Shown here: positions 32,425-33,125 of the stretch, one piece after another
How the letters are laid out: the number at the start of each line of letters is the position of its first letter
How positions within the stretch are numbered: position 1 is the first letter of the stretch
Assembly: GCA_002270565.1 (NCBI GenBank)
Contig: NQMI01000008.1
Coordinates: 839,206 to 872,330 of the forward strand
Source: Stenocarpella maydis
Taxonomy: Eukaryota > Ascomycota > Sordariomycetes > Diaporthales > Diaporthaceae
Length of the DNA: 33,125 nucleotides
Direction: 5' to 3'
The notes under the pieces: generated by a model
What the model saw: the letters and a program-made list of their open reading frames with translations, nothing else
The model's database searches: none
What the model was told of the DNA's origin: nothing
Translations under genes and position numbers: made by a program

Positions 32425-33125
32425 TTCACACGACATGGCTAGAATGTATGGGATTTTGGAAAACTGAGAAATTTTATAGACCGTAAGCACCAATTCGCAA
32501 TTCCAACCGGCTACCCACAGTCATCACCATGTAACTTCAAAGACGTTTTCTTAGCATGCAAGTAGCGGGTTTACATCATGCCTCAGGAAACACTTGGGAC
32601 AATCTTGTTGTCCGGGACATTCACGCACACATACCAAGCATGAGCAGGCTAACATGATAAAGGTGTTCAAGACATCCATGGATTTTGGAAACTTGATATG
32701 GGCTGCATGCTTTGTAACTTTGAGTAAATGGACATTCAAGCGGTCGCAGCACTTGAAGCGTTTACAAGCCGCTCTGACATGATGCGGGTGAAGAGACAGA
32801 AGATCGGCAGGTGCGAGATCATCCTTCGATCGGGCGTCGAATATCGAGATAATTCAACGGCAAGTTATTGATCGGAGTAAAGCCGTAGTTGAGGATGATC
32901 CCGTAATGTGAATGTGATAAACATAAATTTACCCAAGCTCAAGTGCTGCTAAAGGAGCTTGCAGACTCGGACAGATGGATGAATCCCAACCCATTCCGGT
33001 CGGGTAAAGGCCTCTGTGCCTTTTTCGGGAACGCGGAGATTCGCACCCATAAAAACGGAGGGTACACGGGTACATGTAGGCCCCCAGTGCACGTACAACG
33101 CGCACCACCCAAATTAGTATGCAAA
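32425..33125. other. 3' flank of the dehydrogenase, no gene seen
   Basis: About 700 bp of ordinary composition. Short frames at 32594-32782 (+) and 32551-32739 (-) are mutual overlaps without motifs. No terminator or repeat stands out. Confidence 0.45.

Noticed and set aside
1..33125. CRISPR array, tRNA or rRNA genes
   Set aside because: The regular repeats found (25-bp and 22-bp units) lack CRISPR spacer structure, and no tRNA T-arm/anticodon arrangement or rRNA sequence was recognised by eye.

Overview
The window looks like nuclear DNA of a filamentous ascomycete (Pezizomycotina). Three genes carry short spliceosomal introns with GTAAG-type donors and CTNAC branch points. Their protein families are typical of fungal secondary metabolism. 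The transposon relics are AT-rich and full of C-to-T / G-to-A nonsense changes, as left by repeat-induced point mutation (RIP). The exact species cannot be read from the sequence.

Layout. Positions 1-4801 are a RIP-decayed transposon nest: a Ty1/copia LTR and truncated pol relic, two tandem copies of an unidentified ~590 bp LTR-like repeat with a 188 bp tail, and a MULE-type transposase relic. Positions 4802-20728 are a GC-rich stretch of about 16 kb with homopolymer runs and few genes. The only gene I can support there is a small two-exon Cys/His protein gene at 11364-11670, easily missed because both exons are short. Positions 20729-27088 hold five candidate genes: a Pyr4/PaxB-type membrane terpene cyclase (-), a possible small secreted protein (-), a GPI-anchored Ser/Ala-rich protein (+), a CmcJ/NvfI-type iron oxygenase (+) and an Arg/Ser-rich protein of unknown function (-). 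Positions 27089-29332 hold no recognised gene. Positions 29333-30753 are a second transposon nest: an inverted copy of the unidentified LTR, and a Tc1/mariner-like relic split by a copia solo LTR with a perfect 5-bp target duplication. Positions 31158-32424 hold an intron-containing PRISE-like short-chain dehydrogenase.

How the genes may work together. The terpene cyclase, the NvfI/AsaB-like oxygenase and, more distantly, the PRISE-like reductase are the kinds of enzyme found in fungal terpenoid and meroterpenoid pathways. No polyketide synthase, prenyltransferase, epoxidase, P450 or pathway regulator is visible, so this would be an orphan or split set acting on an unknown substrate. That reading is inference.

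Two single N characters (1890 and 29541) lie inside or next to copies of the same LTR-like repeat, at places where the repeat behaves abnormally. The joins between the outer flanks and the 27-kb interior may therefore be assembly artefacts, and the linkage of the 31-kb reductase to the other genes is not secure.
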